A DNA stretch of 64,000 bases from an uncultured bacterium (GCA_903868125.1 CAIPUE010000015.1:62001-126000); one strand, 5' to 3'; shown: positions 53,997 to 63,080, counted from the first letter of the stretch. Numbers and translations are program-made. Notes: generated from the sequence alone by a model not told the origin.

Positions 53997-54430
53997 AACG
54001 CCTCTTTTTCAAATAAAGGATAATCTACCCTGAAATTAGAACCTGAAAGAATTACTTGAGAACCTTTTCTATTTTTAATGTTAAAAATCAAAGGCGCAAG
54101 CAAATTTATTGTCGACTCTTGCGGCTTTTCACGTGGAATTAAAACGATATTTAAAACTAAAATATCATCCACATCCACAATTTCCAATGATTCTTGGACC
54201 GTTTCAGGTAATTCAAATGAATAATCAATCCCGAAAAATCCTGCAAAAGTTACCACAAAAGCAAGTTCCGGAGTTAGCGTTGACTGTAGCCATTTAAAAT
54301 TGGAGTTTTCTTTATGTTCAATTAACACAAATTCTTTTTCCTCCGTATACCCCAAAATGGAATCAACCATTTCAAAACATGAAAGTTCACTAACTTCTAT
54401 TTCTCCAAATCTAACTGTATTTATTTTCAT
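53990..54430 (-). CDS. fliW: flagellar assembly factor FliW
   Basis: 146 aa. FliW-type beta fold, 'RFGEIEVSELSCFEMVDSI' at the start and 'NLLAPLIFNIKNRKGSQVIL' near the end. FliW binds flagellin and CsrA in turn (partner switch), coupling flagellin translation to assembly. It heads fliW-csrA-TPR with overlapping genes. Confidence 0.93.
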   Translation of the reverse strand: MKINTVRFGEIEVSELSCFEMVDSILGYTEEKEFVLIEHKENSNFKWLQSTLTPELAFVVTFAGFFGIDYSFELPETVQESLEIVDVDDILVLNIVLIPREKPQESTINLLAPLIFNIKNRKGSQVILSGSNFRVDYPLFEKEALC

Positions 54431-54459
54431 TATTTCTTTTTCTCTCTTCTTTTTTGCAT

Positions 54460-55362
54460 CTATTTATCTTTGTCCAAGTTAAAGTTGAAATCAGGTATCA
54501 TTGAATTCATTATTACTGATTGCACTAACTGTGGAGAATAATTACCTGTTCCGTTTTTGTTTTGGGCAATCATAAACGGAAGCATATTAATCATTGAACT
54601 ATTATCATTTTGTTGATTAGCTCCTCCCATTAGCATATTGAGCTGTGTCAATTGCGGATTTTGATAGTTCGCATTTCCGTTCACACCGTCAAAATCCGTA
54701 GCCTGAGCTTGCATTTGACTATAAGGGTTAATGCCTGCATCCTTAAGCACTTTTAAAGCTGCTGCAATTTCATCAGTATTTGAAGGTGCCTGTAAAGCAT
54801 TTTCCTTTGAGCCCAAAATTTTTGATTTTGGGTCTGAAAATTCATTAAGTTTTCTTAGGTTATAATTATCTATCTCTTTACCGTTATTTATATCATTCCT
54901 AATCCCATTCAGTCTTTTATTCTCGATATCTTTCTTTGCAGTATCCGATAAACCATTTGTAGCCGGAGTTGCCAAAAATTTATCTATATCGGCATAATCA
55001 TTTGAAGCGGGATCTAAAATACATTGATCAGGAGTTTCCAAGCATCTTTTCCCCGTTGCCGCATATTCTAAAAGCCTTGCATTTGATTTTAAACTTAAAA
55101 CTTTATCATAGTTTACAATTGCCTCCTCTTGCTTACCCGCCTGAACATAGGACATCGCAATATAATAATACGCTAGGGCGTTTGAGGGATCATTCTTGAC
55201 TATAGACTGGCAGTCCTGTAGGCAACCTGTATAATTCCCGGCTTTATATTTTTTTACCGCTATTTTAAGCGGAGTGCTGACAGAGCCGTTGGCAAAAGAA
55301 CAAGCCGAAGCCTGAACTAAAATAATCAAAACTGCTATACAACATATTAACTGTTTTTTCAT
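54460..55362 (-). CDS. secreted TPR protein
   Basis: 300 aa with a signal peptide (about 1-24, 'KKQLICCIAVLIILVQASA'). Two TPR-like units (about 30-95, 'YKAGNYTGCLQDCQSIVKNDPSNALAYYYIAMSYVQAGKQEEAIVNYDKVLSLK') are followed by a polar, Asn/Gln-rich region with no recognised fold. AAGGAAG precedes the ATG. Confidence 0.7.
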   Translation of the reverse strand: MKKQLICCIAVLIILVQASACSFANGSVSTPLKIAVKKYKAGNYTGCLQDCQSIVKNDPSNALAYYYIAMSYVQAGKQEEAIVNYDKVLSLKSNARLLEYAATGKRCLETPDQCILDPASNDYADIDKFLATPATNGLSDTAKKDIENKRLNGIRNDINNGKEIDNYNLRKLNEFSDPKSKILGSKENALQAPSNTDEIAAALKVLKDAGINPYSQMQAQATDFDGVNGNANYQNPQLTQLNMLMGGANQQNDNSSMINMLPFMIAQNKNGTGNYSPQLVQSVIMNSMIPDFNFNLDKDK

Positions 55363-55484
55363 ACCAAAACTTCCTTCTATTTTATTTTAACAACTATTTA
55401 AAATAAATCAACAAATATCTATAAATTATAGTATAATGCATAAAAAGCATATTCATCTGCACCATCTGAATGATTTTTTTAAAT

Positions 55485-55617
55485 AGTTGAAAAGTCGAAT
55501 AGGTGAACAGGTGAATAGTTTTAAGGTTCTTGAGGCTTAATGTCGGCGGGATGGCAATCGCGCCCTATCTTAACGCCCTCCTGCTTGTTGCCTAAAGCTT
55601 TTCACCTATTCACCTTA
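55485..55617. repeat. octamer arrays in inverted orientation around a REP palindrome
   Basis: AGTTGAAA AGTCGAAT and AGGTGAAC AGGTGAAT (55485-55516) run forward. Their inverted relatives (AGGTGAAT AGGTGAAA on minus, about 55598-55613) close the element. The middle holds GAGGCTTAA/TTAACGCCCTC and GGCGGGAT/ATCGCGCC (55545-55564), so the whole region can fold as one long nested structure. A pyrimidine-rich tail follows. Confidence 0.65.
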
Positions 55618-55656
55618 TAACCTAAAATCCCTTTTTACTTTTTGCTTTTTACTCAT

Positions 55657-56589
55657 TCACAACACAGCTGCCAAAACCACTAATAAAATTGCCCCCAGCT
55701 GCATGGCTGTTGACATATGTTGAGTAAATTTGTTATTATCATATCTTTTGGAAGTTTTTTGCGCCTGACGCGCACTCAAAACCCTATCTAAGCGGCTTTG
55801 TGCGTCATCATCAGGAAAAGTCGACTTAAATATGTTCAGCTCTAATCTTGTTAATCTATTTGAAGGCGTATCGTTAGGGAATGATTTTTTTAATGTTGAC
55901 CTTTCAAGCTCAGCCAATGGAATGGTTATATCCGGATTTGCCTCATAATCGTCAAGAACGCTATTATTAAAATTGTAGCCGGGAGAGTGGTAATAATTGC
56001 TCTGTGAAGATGGAAGTTTGGACATAATATCGTCCGACATATTAATATCGTCGCTACTATCGCTGGAGTTATCAACAACTTTTTCCGGCTTTAGTGCCAA
56101 TTTCAGCCTTTCCACACGTGAACTCAAATCATCATCGTAAGTTTTTTTGAAAATATTATTCTCTAAATTGGCAAGCCTTTGATTTATATCTAAATTCGTA
56201 AATTCTTTATTAAATATTTTATTCTCCAAATTATTGACAATAGGATAGTTTACACTACTGTCCGGCTTTGGAATAGATTCTTTATACCCATCCGTATCTT
56301 CGGCAAAGGTATCCTTTTTAGGAGTAATTTCCTGACCTATTAAATCTGCGGATAAATCATTTGACAATTTTTTAACTCTTTGCGCTACAGGATTCGAAGA
56401 AACTTCACCATAAACAGCATCTTCTATTCGCTTTAATCTTGCTTCATCACTTTGAGCACCGTAATCTATACCAAAAAGTGATGTTTCCATTTTTGTAATC
56501 AACGCAGAATATTGACCTTGGGCATCGCATTTAACCCCCAAGAATAAAAATATAAAGATAAAAACTAATATAACAAATTGTTTTGACAT
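55657..56589 (-). CDS. repeat protein with signal peptide and C-terminal membrane helix
   Basis: 310 aa. N-terminal hydrophobic segment (about 3-23) and C-terminal helix (about 292-310). Between them about five degenerate repeats of the form 'LE..IF...F..(D)D....RL.RLE' (for example 'LENKIFNKEFTNLDINQRLANLENNIFKKTYDDDLSSRVERLKLAL' and 'LELNIFKSTFPDDDAQSRLDRVL'). No family assigned. AAGGTGA precedes the ATG. It may be a surface or periplasmic scaffold. Confidence 0.75.
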   Translation of the reverse strand: MSKQFVILVFIFIFLFLGVKCDAQGQYSALITKMETSLFGIDYGAQSDEARLKRIEDAVYGEVSSNPVAQRVKKLSNDLSADLIGQEITPKKDTFAEDTDGYKESIPKPDSSVNYPIVNNLENKIFNKEFTNLDINQRLANLENNIFKKTYDDDLSSRVERLKLALKPEKVVDNSSDSSDDINMSDDIMSKLPSSQSNYYHSPGYNFNNSVLDDYEANPDITIPLAELERSTLKKSFPNDTPSNRLTRLELNIFKSTFPDDDAQSRLDRVLSARQAQKTSKRYDNNKFTQHMSTAMQLGAILLVVLAAVL

Positions 56590-56705
56590 AATTCACCTTG
56601 AACTTAGGATATTAATTTTCAACACAAAATACCATTACTCAGTGTCTTTATTCAAAACCCCAAAAACTAAGCATAATTACGTAAGACGAAAGTAGTACAA
56701 AATAT

Positions 56706-56740
56706 AAAAAAGCGGCGAATTTGCAAAGCAAATCCGCCGC
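56706..56740 (-). terminator. intrinsic terminator
   Basis: Stem GCGGCG.ATTTG (11 of 12 bp paired, 56712-56723 with 56729-56740) followed on the minus strand by T6. It lies downstream of the 43-aa gene. Confidence 0.8.
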
Positions 56741-56773
56741 TACGCTATTCATAATCCAACAGAGTTTCATCAA

Positions 56774-56905
56774 TTAAAAAACTTTTTTTTCTGTCTCTAC
56801 AATTTTTTTGTGAATACCATTAAATAAGTTTTTAAACCACGTTATAAAATGTTTAACTTCATCTTTAAAGCCATAAGCACCAGGCCAGGAATAACTTTCG
56901 TACAT
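56774..56905 (-). CDS. 43-aa protein of unknown function
   Basis: MYESYSWPGAYGFKDEVKHF followed by a basic stretch rich in Phe and Trp. GGAG lies 7 nt before the ATG, and an intrinsic terminator follows 33 bp after the stop, so it looks like a small transcription unit of its own. Function unknown. Confidence 0.55.
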   Translation of the reverse strand: MYESYSWPGAYGFKDEVKHFITWFKNLFNGIHKKIVETEKKVF

Positions 56906-57008
56906 TTTGTACTCCTATACTGACTATTTTTTTTGATATTAGGCTTTACGGCATTGGAGAAAATAAACTTTAATAATTTAAAGATATTGTTAACTTTTAT
57001 GGCGAAAA

Positions 57009-58343
57009 TTATTCAGGCAAAAGAACAGAAATACTTGCATTGTTTATATTTAGATACTTTTTAGCTGTTTCAAGTAAATATTCGACAGAAATTTCATCCA
57101 AAACGTTCAAATAATTCTCAACCAATTTTAAATCATCGCAAACAGTCATGTAATAGCCGATTGTCTCGCCGATTTCAGAAACAGTTTCTGCGTTATATGC
57201 AAAATGGGATTTAATCTTCTTTTTTGCCTTTAAAAATTCGGCTTGGGATACAGGATTTAATCTAAGATTTTCAATCTCATTTTTAATCAACTCAATTGCC
57301 AAGGTTTTCTTTTCAGGTTTAAAATTAGCTTGAATAAAGAAATTATCACCGTCTCTAAATTGATAATGCTCCGCATTAATCATATTAAAAATCGGCTCAG
57401 GTTGTTTTTCTATCAGATTTTGATAGAGCCTTGAGCTTGTACCATCGCCAAGAATTATTGAAATCATTTCAAGTGCCGTAGAATTTTTTAAATCACAAGC
57501 CAAAGGTCCGAGATAGCCGAACATCATAAATGCTGAATTTATTTGAGCAGTTTGTTCAATATATTTTGTTTCACTGATTGGTAAATCAAGCTCATTCACA
57601 GAATTTAAGCCGCCACGTTCACCCCATTTGTTTTCGAACTCATTAATAACCTTGTTTAAAACAACCTCGTTGTCAAAATCACCCACAATGATAGTGGTTA
57701 CATTTTCAGGAGTGTAAAAATTTTTGTAATAATTCATAATTTCATTTTGAGAAATTTGTGAAATTATTTCAGGCGTTCCGATAACATCTCTTTTATAAGG
57801 ATGGTTTGTGTACATGCTTGAGTTGCAAGCGTTATAAACCTTTGTCCAAGGTTGGTCTTTGCGCATGCGAATTTCTTCGATTACCACATGGCGCTCACGC
57901 TTATCTTTAACATTTTTATCGTTGACATCAAATTCTGCACCGACTTCATGCTCAGGAATAACAGGATCTAATATCATATCGGCATGGAGCTCGATTGCTT
58001 CGTAAAAATCCTTATTATTCTCGCCTTTGGGAAGTGTTACGTAATAAAATGTGTAATCTTTCCAAGTCGCGGCGTTCACCACTGCACCTTTTGCTTCAAG
58101 AATTCGGTCAAAATCGCCCGCAGGATGCTTGTTTGTCCCTTTAAACATTAAGTGTTCAAGAAAATGTGATATCCCGTTATTTTTTTCGTCTTCGTTTATA
58201 GAACCTGTTTTAATCCAAGAACTGACATTAACAAGCCCGCCCTCTTTGTGAGCCAGCACAATCGTATGACCGTTTTGAAGCTTATAGACTTCAACATCTT
58301 TAGTTAAAAACGGATATTTTACCTGTGATTTTTTAACTTCCAT
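57009..58343 (-). CDS. M16 family zinc metallopeptidase
   Basis: 444 aa. The inverted zinc motif H60-F-L-E63-H64 ('ISHFLEHLMFKG') and the third ligand region 'VVIEEIRMRKDQP' are present. The C-terminal half is the inactive M16 domain. The size suits a bacterial processing-peptidase-like dimer. No signal peptide is seen, so it acts in the cytoplasm or periplasm by another route. Confidence 0.93.
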   Translation of the reverse strand: MEVKKSQVKYPFLTKDVEVYKLQNGHTIVLAHKEGGLVNVSSWIKTGSINEDEKNNGISHFLEHLMFKGTNKHPAGDFDRILEAKGAVVNAATWKDYTFYYVTLPKGENNKDFYEAIELHADMILDPVIPEHEVGAEFDVNDKNVKDKRERHVVIEEIRMRKDQPWTKVYNACNSSMYTNHPYKRDVIGTPEIISQISQNEIMNYYKNFYTPENVTTIIVGDFDNEVVLNKVINEFENKWGERGGLNSVNELDLPISETKYIEQTAQINSAFMMFGYLGPLACDLKNSTALEMISIILGDGTSSRLYQNLIEKQPEPIFNMINAEHYQFRDGDNFFIQANFKPEKKTLAIELIKNEIENLRLNPVSQAEFLKAKKKIKSHFAYNAETVSEIGETIGYYMTVCDDLKLVENYLNVLDEISVEYLLETAKKYLNINNASISVLLPE

Positions 58344-58374
58344 ATTTCAATTATACATTAAATAAATCAATAAA

Positions 58375-58422
58375 AACATATAGGCGGATTTTTTGTTTAA
58401 ACAAAAAATCCGCCTATATGTT
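58375..58422 (-). terminator. terminator hairpin downstream of the Ycf23-like gene
   Basis: 24-bp perfect palindrome without a loop gap, 34 bp after the DUF561 stop and just before the M16 gene. A- and T-rich arms make it work in both directions. Confidence 0.85.
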
Positions 58423-58455
58423 AATTTATAAAATCATTTTGAACAAAATGATTAA

Positions 58456-59214
58456 TTACGCCATAATCATTTCTTTTTGTACATTTTTACTGGCAATTTC
58501 AACCAAGCTTCTTGCAACAGCCATCATAGCAAGCGAAGAATCCATTTTGTTGATGCAAGAACCGACTCCAATTGCACTCGCACCGGCAGCAAAAGCCAAC
58601 GCCGCAGTTGTATTAGTAATTCCACTTGCTGTCATTACAGGAATGTCAACATTTCTTGCTATTTCAATTGTGTTTGCAATCGAAACTTGAGCCGCTTCCA
58701 TCAAGCCTCTCGCGCCATCGCTTTGGATATTTGCTATAGCCGCACCTTCGGTTTGAATTAAGTCAACGCCGAGCTCTTCAAGTTTTCTTGCCAAATCTAT
58801 TTGATTGGCAACACAAATATGCCCCGGAACAGTCACACAAACAAATGTTTCTGATTTATTAATCAAAGACATTGTTTTTCTTGCTAATTCCAAAACTTCT
58901 TCTGCCCCCATTCTCACGCCTATTTTATACAAAGCATCAAAATTACCCAATTCAATTGCGTCAGCACCCATTTTTACAGCTTGAGCAAGTTCTTCAGGAA
59001 CAATGGAAGATACAAATAAAGGAAGTTCAGTTAATTGTCTTGCGACTTCAAAAATTTCTTCATTGGCACAGATATCAATTGCGCTTGCACCTGCTTGGCT
59101 TGCCGCAGACACAACTTTTTTGACGTTTTCAATGTCAAAATTATCAATTCCCGCAATAATTTTTACGGCTCTTTTTTCTTTTAAATGTTGCTTAAATAAA
59201 TCAATTCTGTTCAT
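58456..59214 (-). CDS. DUF561/Ycf23-like TIM-barrel protein
   Basis: 252 aa from the ATG at 59214 (GGGAG just upstream; an ATG 11 codons earlier has no site). TIM-barrel features: 'KIIAGIDNFDIENVKKVVSAASQAGASAIDICAN', 'VPGHICVANQIDLARKLEELGVDLIQTEG', 'IPVMTASGITNTTAALAFAAGASAIGVGS'. This family is Ycf23, encoded in red-algal plastids and Cyanobacteria, with no assigned reaction. Its presence supports a cyanobacterial relative. Confidence 0.85.
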   Translation of the reverse strand: MNRIDLFKQHLKEKRAVKIIAGIDNFDIENVKKVVSAASQAGASAIDICANEEIFEVARQLTELPLFVSSIVPEELAQAVKMGADAIELGNFDALYKIGVRMGAEEVLELARKTMSLINKSETFVCVTVPGHICVANQIDLARKLEELGVDLIQTEGAAIANIQSDGARGLMEAAQVSIANTIEIARNVDIPVMTASGITNTTAALAFAAGASAIGVGSCINKMDSSLAMMAVARSLVEIASKNVQKEMIMA

Positions 59215-59377
59215 ATTTTCTCCCTTCATAATAATATAGTATTTCACATGATAATTTCAATTCCCCTTTATTGTACCATTAAAGTTTTAATAAGGTCAAG
59301 AATTAATCTATTATTTTTTTGTTTGTAGGTAGTGAAAGCCGTTAATATCATTAAAAATTCGTTTAAGTGGAGGGCTT

Positions 59378-60064
59378 ATGCAAAATTTAATAAAAAAAAC
59401 TATCTTTGTTTTTGTAATAATGTTTGGATTTGTACAAACGCCGATTTGTCAGGCGCAATTTTACGATCAGGACGAACAAATTAACATAAATGTCTACGAA
59501 AAAATAACACCTGCCATTGTTACAATTGACGCACAATTAAAGGATGGGGTTTCTAGTGGAACAGGCTGTTTCATAACCCCCGACGGGGTTATTCTGACAA
59601 GTTCTCATGTTATTGAAGGCTCTAATGATATTGATATAACAACCTATTCGGGAAAAGTCTATAAAGCAAATGTGATATCCATTTTGGGTAAAAATAACGA
59701 TTTAGCATTATTAAAAATAAATTCCAAGGAAATAACCGAAATAATAAAACTTGGGGATTCAGAGGACGTTAAAGTTGGTCAAAAAGTGTTGGCAATCGGC
59801 AATCCTTTTGGATTTTCAGGGACTTTAACCCAAGGAATAGTCTCAAGAATAGACTATTCAAAAAATAAAATTCAGACAGATGCCGCAATTAACCCCGGAA
59901 ATTCAGGTGGACCATTATTAAATTCATCAGGTGAAGTTATCGGAATAAGTCAGTCTATTTACAATCCCGATAATAATAAGTCGAATATCGGTATTGGATT
60001 TGCGGTTCCCGTGAACTCCGTAAAAGAATTTATAGATCTTGCAAAAATTTCAAAAAAATTTTAA
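59378..60064 (+). CDS. secreted trypsin-like serine protease (HtrA-like, no PDZ)
   Basis: 228 aa with a signal peptide (about 1-26, cleaved near 'CQAQ'). Catalytic triad H77 ('TSSHVIEG'), D108 ('NNDLALLK') and S176 ('NPGNSGGPLL'). There is no PDZ domain after the protease core, unlike DegP/DegS. It is likely active in the envelope. A terminator follows. Confidence 0.92.
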   Translation: MQNLIKKTIFVFVIMFGFVQTPICQAQFYDQDEQININVYEKITPAIVTIDAQLKDGVSSGTGCFITPDGVILTSSHVIEGSNDIDITTYSGKVYKANVISILGKNNDLALLKINSKEITEIIKLGDSEDVKVGQKVLAIGNPFGFSGTLTQGIVSRIDYSKNKIQTDAAINPGNSGGPLLNSSGEVIGISQSIYNPDNNKSNIGIGFAVPVNSVKEFIDLAKISKKF

Positions 60065-60070
60065 AATATA

Positions 60071-60107
60071 AAAAACGACTTCTCTTTCATTGAAAAGCCG
60101 TTTTTTT
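60071..60107 (+). terminator. intrinsic terminator of the protease gene
   Basis: AAAAACG-A-CTT pairs with AAG-C-CGTTTTT, one mismatch, ending in T7. Confidence 0.8.
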
Positions 60108-60126
60108 ATTAAATATATTTTAACTT

Positions 60127-60492
60127 TTAAGCTACCAAATTAAGTTGACCACTATTATTTTGCGGTATTTTAATTCCATTCTGAACAGCATATGCCCGAA
60201 CAGCTTCAGGTCCTTGTAGAATAATTCTGGTAGGAACTCCAAGATTAACCAACTCTGTATCACGACTTTCTTTGGACTTATCACTAAAATCGTTGACTGG
60301 TTTACCTCTTCGAATTGCAAGTTCTGTTATTTGGTTTAAATCAATACTTTGCTTTGTGGCATCTTGTTCAATTGCAGACACAGTACCTTCAGCCATTGCC
60401 TTTTCAGAAACACCCATGTTTTTGAGCATTTTATTAATTTCCCAATGGCTTAAAGTTTGCCCCACAGCATTCTTAACAGCATAAACATTCAT
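60127..60492 (-). CDS. 121-aa protein of unknown function
   Basis: Helical and polar, no membrane segment or signal peptide. GGAG lies about 7 nt before the ATG. Converges with the secreted protease gene. No family recognised. Confidence 0.6.
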   Translation of the reverse strand: MNVYAVKNAVGQTLSHWEINKMLKNMGVSEKAMAEGTVSAIEQDATKQSIDLNQITELAIRRGKPVNDFSDKSKESRDTELVNLGVPTRIILQGPEAVRAYAVQNGIKIPQNNSGQLNLVA

Positions 60493-60606
60493 ATCGGTTC
60501 TCCTTATTGTTTTGATAAAACGCTATACTATATATAAGTATTTTTATATCGTCTGATTTCAAAAGTATATACAATTTTTACAAAAGTTTACATAATATTT
60601 TTACAA

Positions 60607-60763
60607 GAGCTTGCGGAAAAATTAAAATTTTCCTCGCAAGCTCCTATGTCCGGCTTAAATCCATACCGCCGGCTATCCCGCAGCCGGTATGGATTTAGCA
60701 CTTCTTAGGACGGATTTGAAAAATTGCAAAAAATTGTCATTTTTTGAATTTTTCCGCATCCTC
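60607..60763. mobile_element. MITE-like element, copy 3
   Basis: 157 bp flanked by CAA on both sides (60604-60606, 60764-60766). Ends GAGCTTGCGGAAAAATT and rc GAGGATGCGGAAAAATTC match as imperfect inverted repeats. Nearly identical to copy 1 over the first 130 bp. Confidence 0.87.
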
Positions 60764-60795
60764 CAATAAAATAGGAAAATATTAATGTTATAATA

Positions 60796-60896
60796 ATACC
60801 GAGTTGCAATCAAAGCATAACCGATTTAATGTCGTTGGGTTAGCAAACCCAATCTACCTTCCAAATTAAAGTCAGGCTTTGATTGCAACTCGGTAT
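60796..60896. repeat. 101-bp element with 21-bp perfect inverted ends
   Basis: Left arm 60796-60816 and right arm 60876-60896 are perfectly complementary (ATACCGAGTTGCAATC ...). The middle contains the REP palindrome TTGGGTT-AGCA-AACCCAA at 60835-60852. It ends 23 bp before the sugar-binding protein gene and could be a mobile remnant with TA ends or a long regulatory hairpin. Confidence 0.75.
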
Positions 60897-60919
60897 AAGA
60901 GTTAAATAAGGTCTGTAAT

Positions 60920-62149
60920 ATGAAAAAAGCCATTATTATTCTAATTATATTTTGTGCATGCGGGGCATTTTTTTTGCTCGCAAAAAAAATGCCCGCCAAT
61001 ACAAAACACAGCGAAGTGGTATTTTGGACACTTCAAATGAGTGATTTTTCACCTTATATGAACGAGGTTATAGGTAATTTTGAACAGCAAAACCCAAAAA
61101 TTAAAATTAAATGGGTAGATGTTCCTTTTTCCGAGGGTGAAAAAAGAACACTTGCCGCAATTTTAAGTGATAATCCGCCTGACTTAATCAATCTAAACCC
61201 CGATTTTTCAGCTACCTTAGCGCAAAAAGGTGCATTAGAAAAAATTGACGAAAGCACTGTAGGACAATTCAGTAAAGAAATTATCAATTCACTTAAATAT
61301 AAAGATGAATTGTATGCTATTCCTTGGTATGCAACATCGGCTATTACAATATATAATAAGGCTTTGTATAAAAAAGCAGGATATTCGACCCCGCCTGTAA
61401 CTTATGAACGATTAGCAAGAATATCTCAAATAATAAAAGGGAAAACTCATGCTTATGCGTTTATGCCGACAATAACAGAAAATGATACAATGCTAAAAAT
61501 ATTGAACAAATATGGAATTAACTCTTGGGAAAATATTAACAGTAAAAAATCAGTGGAAATTTTCGATTTTTATAAAAGATTATATTTGCAGAATTTAATC
61601 CCTAAAGAAACCATTACTCAAACCCAAAGAGAAGCACTGGAAAAATATATGTCAGGTCAAATAGTGTTTTTTCAATCCGGCGCAAATTTTCTAAATATGA
61701 TTAAAGAAAATGCTCCTTCTATGTATAAAGATACGGATGTAGCCGGACAAATTAAGGGCGACTTGGGGCAAAATGATTTTTCACTAATGAATTTGGTAAT
61801 CCCTTTAAAATCCTCAAAAAAGCAGGATGCGCTTAAATTTGCGCTATTTTTAACAAATGAAGAAAATCAGCTTAAACTTGCAAGACTCACAAATATTATC
61901 GCAACAAATAAACATGCCCTCAAAAATGATTTTTACACTCAATATGACAGTAGTGATTTAATAGCGAAAGCTCGTGTTATAAGTGCGAAGCAGCTCAATA
62001 AAATTCAGCCTGCATTAAGACAAAACAAAGGACAAAAAGAGATTAATTTACTAATAAATACGGCAGTTCAGGAGATTTTATTAAACGATTCTAACACTCA
62101 ACAGGTGTTAGATGAAGTAGCAAAAAAATGGAAAATACTGACTGAATAG
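60920..62149 (+). CDS. extracellular sugar-binding protein (SBP_bac_1)
   Basis: 409 aa. Hydrophobic N-terminus (about 3-22) with Cys 12 and 14 but no proper lipobox. Family 1 binding-protein features: 'FEQQNPKIKIKWVDVPFSEGEKRTLAAILSDNPPDLINLNPDFSATLAQKGALEKID' and 'LYAIPWYATSAITIYNKALYKKAGYSTPPVTYERL'. No permease or ATPase gene is near, so it is an orphan here. Confidence 0.88.
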   Translation: MKKAIIILIIFCACGAFFLLAKKMPANTKHSEVVFWTLQMSDFSPYMNEVIGNFEQQNPKIKIKWVDVPFSEGEKRTLAAILSDNPPDLINLNPDFSATLAQKGALEKIDESTVGQFSKEIINSLKYKDELYAIPWYATSAITIYNKALYKKAGYSTPPVTYERLARISQIIKGKTHAYAFMPTITENDTMLKILNKYGINSWENINSKKSVEIFDFYKRLYLQNLIPKETITQTQREALEKYMSGQIVFFQSGANFLNMIKENAPSMYKDTDVAGQIKGDLGQNDFSLMNLVIPLKSSKKQDALKFALFLTNEENQLKLARLTNIIATNKHALKNDFYTQYDSSDLIAKARVISAKQLNKIQPALRQNKGQKEINLLINTAVQEILLNDSNTQQVLDEVAKKWKILTE

Positions 62150-62248
62150 TTAAAAGATAGCAATTTATAGAAAGTTGTAATGAAGATTTATTAAGCACAA
62201 ACGCTTAATATTAGGTATGAAACACGAAAAAAGTGTTAAAATAAGGAT

Positions 62249-62461
62249 ATGGATATTATTAAAAACTTGAAGGATTATAATCTTTCAACTCAACAAAAAA
62301 TATTTGCCGGTTTCTTAAAGGAGAGCATCAGCTCCTATAGTTGTATTGAGAAAATTACCAATAAAACTTACTTGAAAAAATATTTGGCACCTGAAAATGA
62401 TTTTACTATTTACAGTATCGGAGTTGCCGACCCTAACCTGATTCTAAGAAGAGCTGTTTAA
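62249..62461 (+). CDS. small protein of unknown function
   Basis: 70 aa. AAGGA lies only 3 nt before the ATG. Helical N-terminus, one Cys, no motif recognised. Weakest of the coding calls; it ends just before a convergent gene. Confidence 0.4.
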   Translation: MDIIKNLKDYNLSTQQKIFAGFLKESISSYSCIEKITNKTYLKKYLAPENDFTIYSIGVADPNLILRRAV

Positions 62462-62465
62462 AATA

Positions 62466-63080
62466 CTATCCTCTAATTACAGGGATTTCGTTGAATATAA
62501 ACAAAGGTTTTTCAACCTGTTTATCTGCATTAATATTTTCGCTGATATTTTTTGCTAAAATTGCTCCGACAATCGCCTCTAAATGAGCCATGGGCATCAT
62601 GTTAGTGGGGAGCGAATGGAATCCATATTTAATTTTTAATGCACTTTGCAAAGCTTTGCAGTCGGCAGGCGAGCGTTCCTTAAAACAAGAATCCAATTTG
62701 AGAGCTTGCCTTGTCAGATATAGCTCGAAACGCTTAATATTCATTCCCTGTTCAATTAAAGTGTTAAAATAATCAGCACCTCTCGATGAATATCTTTGAG
62801 TCCAATTGTCGGTATTTTGGAAATTGTCGTTTGAAGCGACAAGCTGATAAGGCTTAGATAAAATACGCCATTTCCCGTTTAGCATTGAATTATCCCAAGG
62901 CAGAGAAATACAAATTTGGGAATTTTTTAAGGAAGAAAAATTATCGAAAAAATGCTGGACATCTTGCATCGTAAAAAGTTTATCCAACAAAATTAATTCA
63001 TTGTTTCTATCCAAAACAGCAACGCCGGATTCTGCGTTTGCTCCAGAAGATAACATTAAGCCTATAAAATAGTGATTCAT
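62466..63080 (-). CDS. uncharacterised protein, RNase H-fold-like
   Basis: 204 aa from the ATG at 63080 (AGGA at proper distance; the ATG 6 bp upstream overlaps that site). 'YFIGLMLSSGANAESGVAVLDRNNELILLDKLFT' resembles the first strands of an RNase H/DUF429-like fold. Not assigned to a known family with certainty. Adjacent to the MotB-like gene on the same strand. Confidence 0.55.
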   Translation of the reverse strand: MNHYFIGLMLSSGANAESGVAVLDRNNELILLDKLFTMQDVQHFFDNFSSLKNSQICISLPWDNSMLNGKWRILSKPYQLVASNDNFQNTDNWTQRYSSRGADYFNTLIEQGMNIKRFELYLTRQALKLDSCFKERSPADCKALQSALKIKYGFHSLPTNMMPMAHLEAIVGAILAKNISENINADKQVEKPLFIFNEIPVIRG

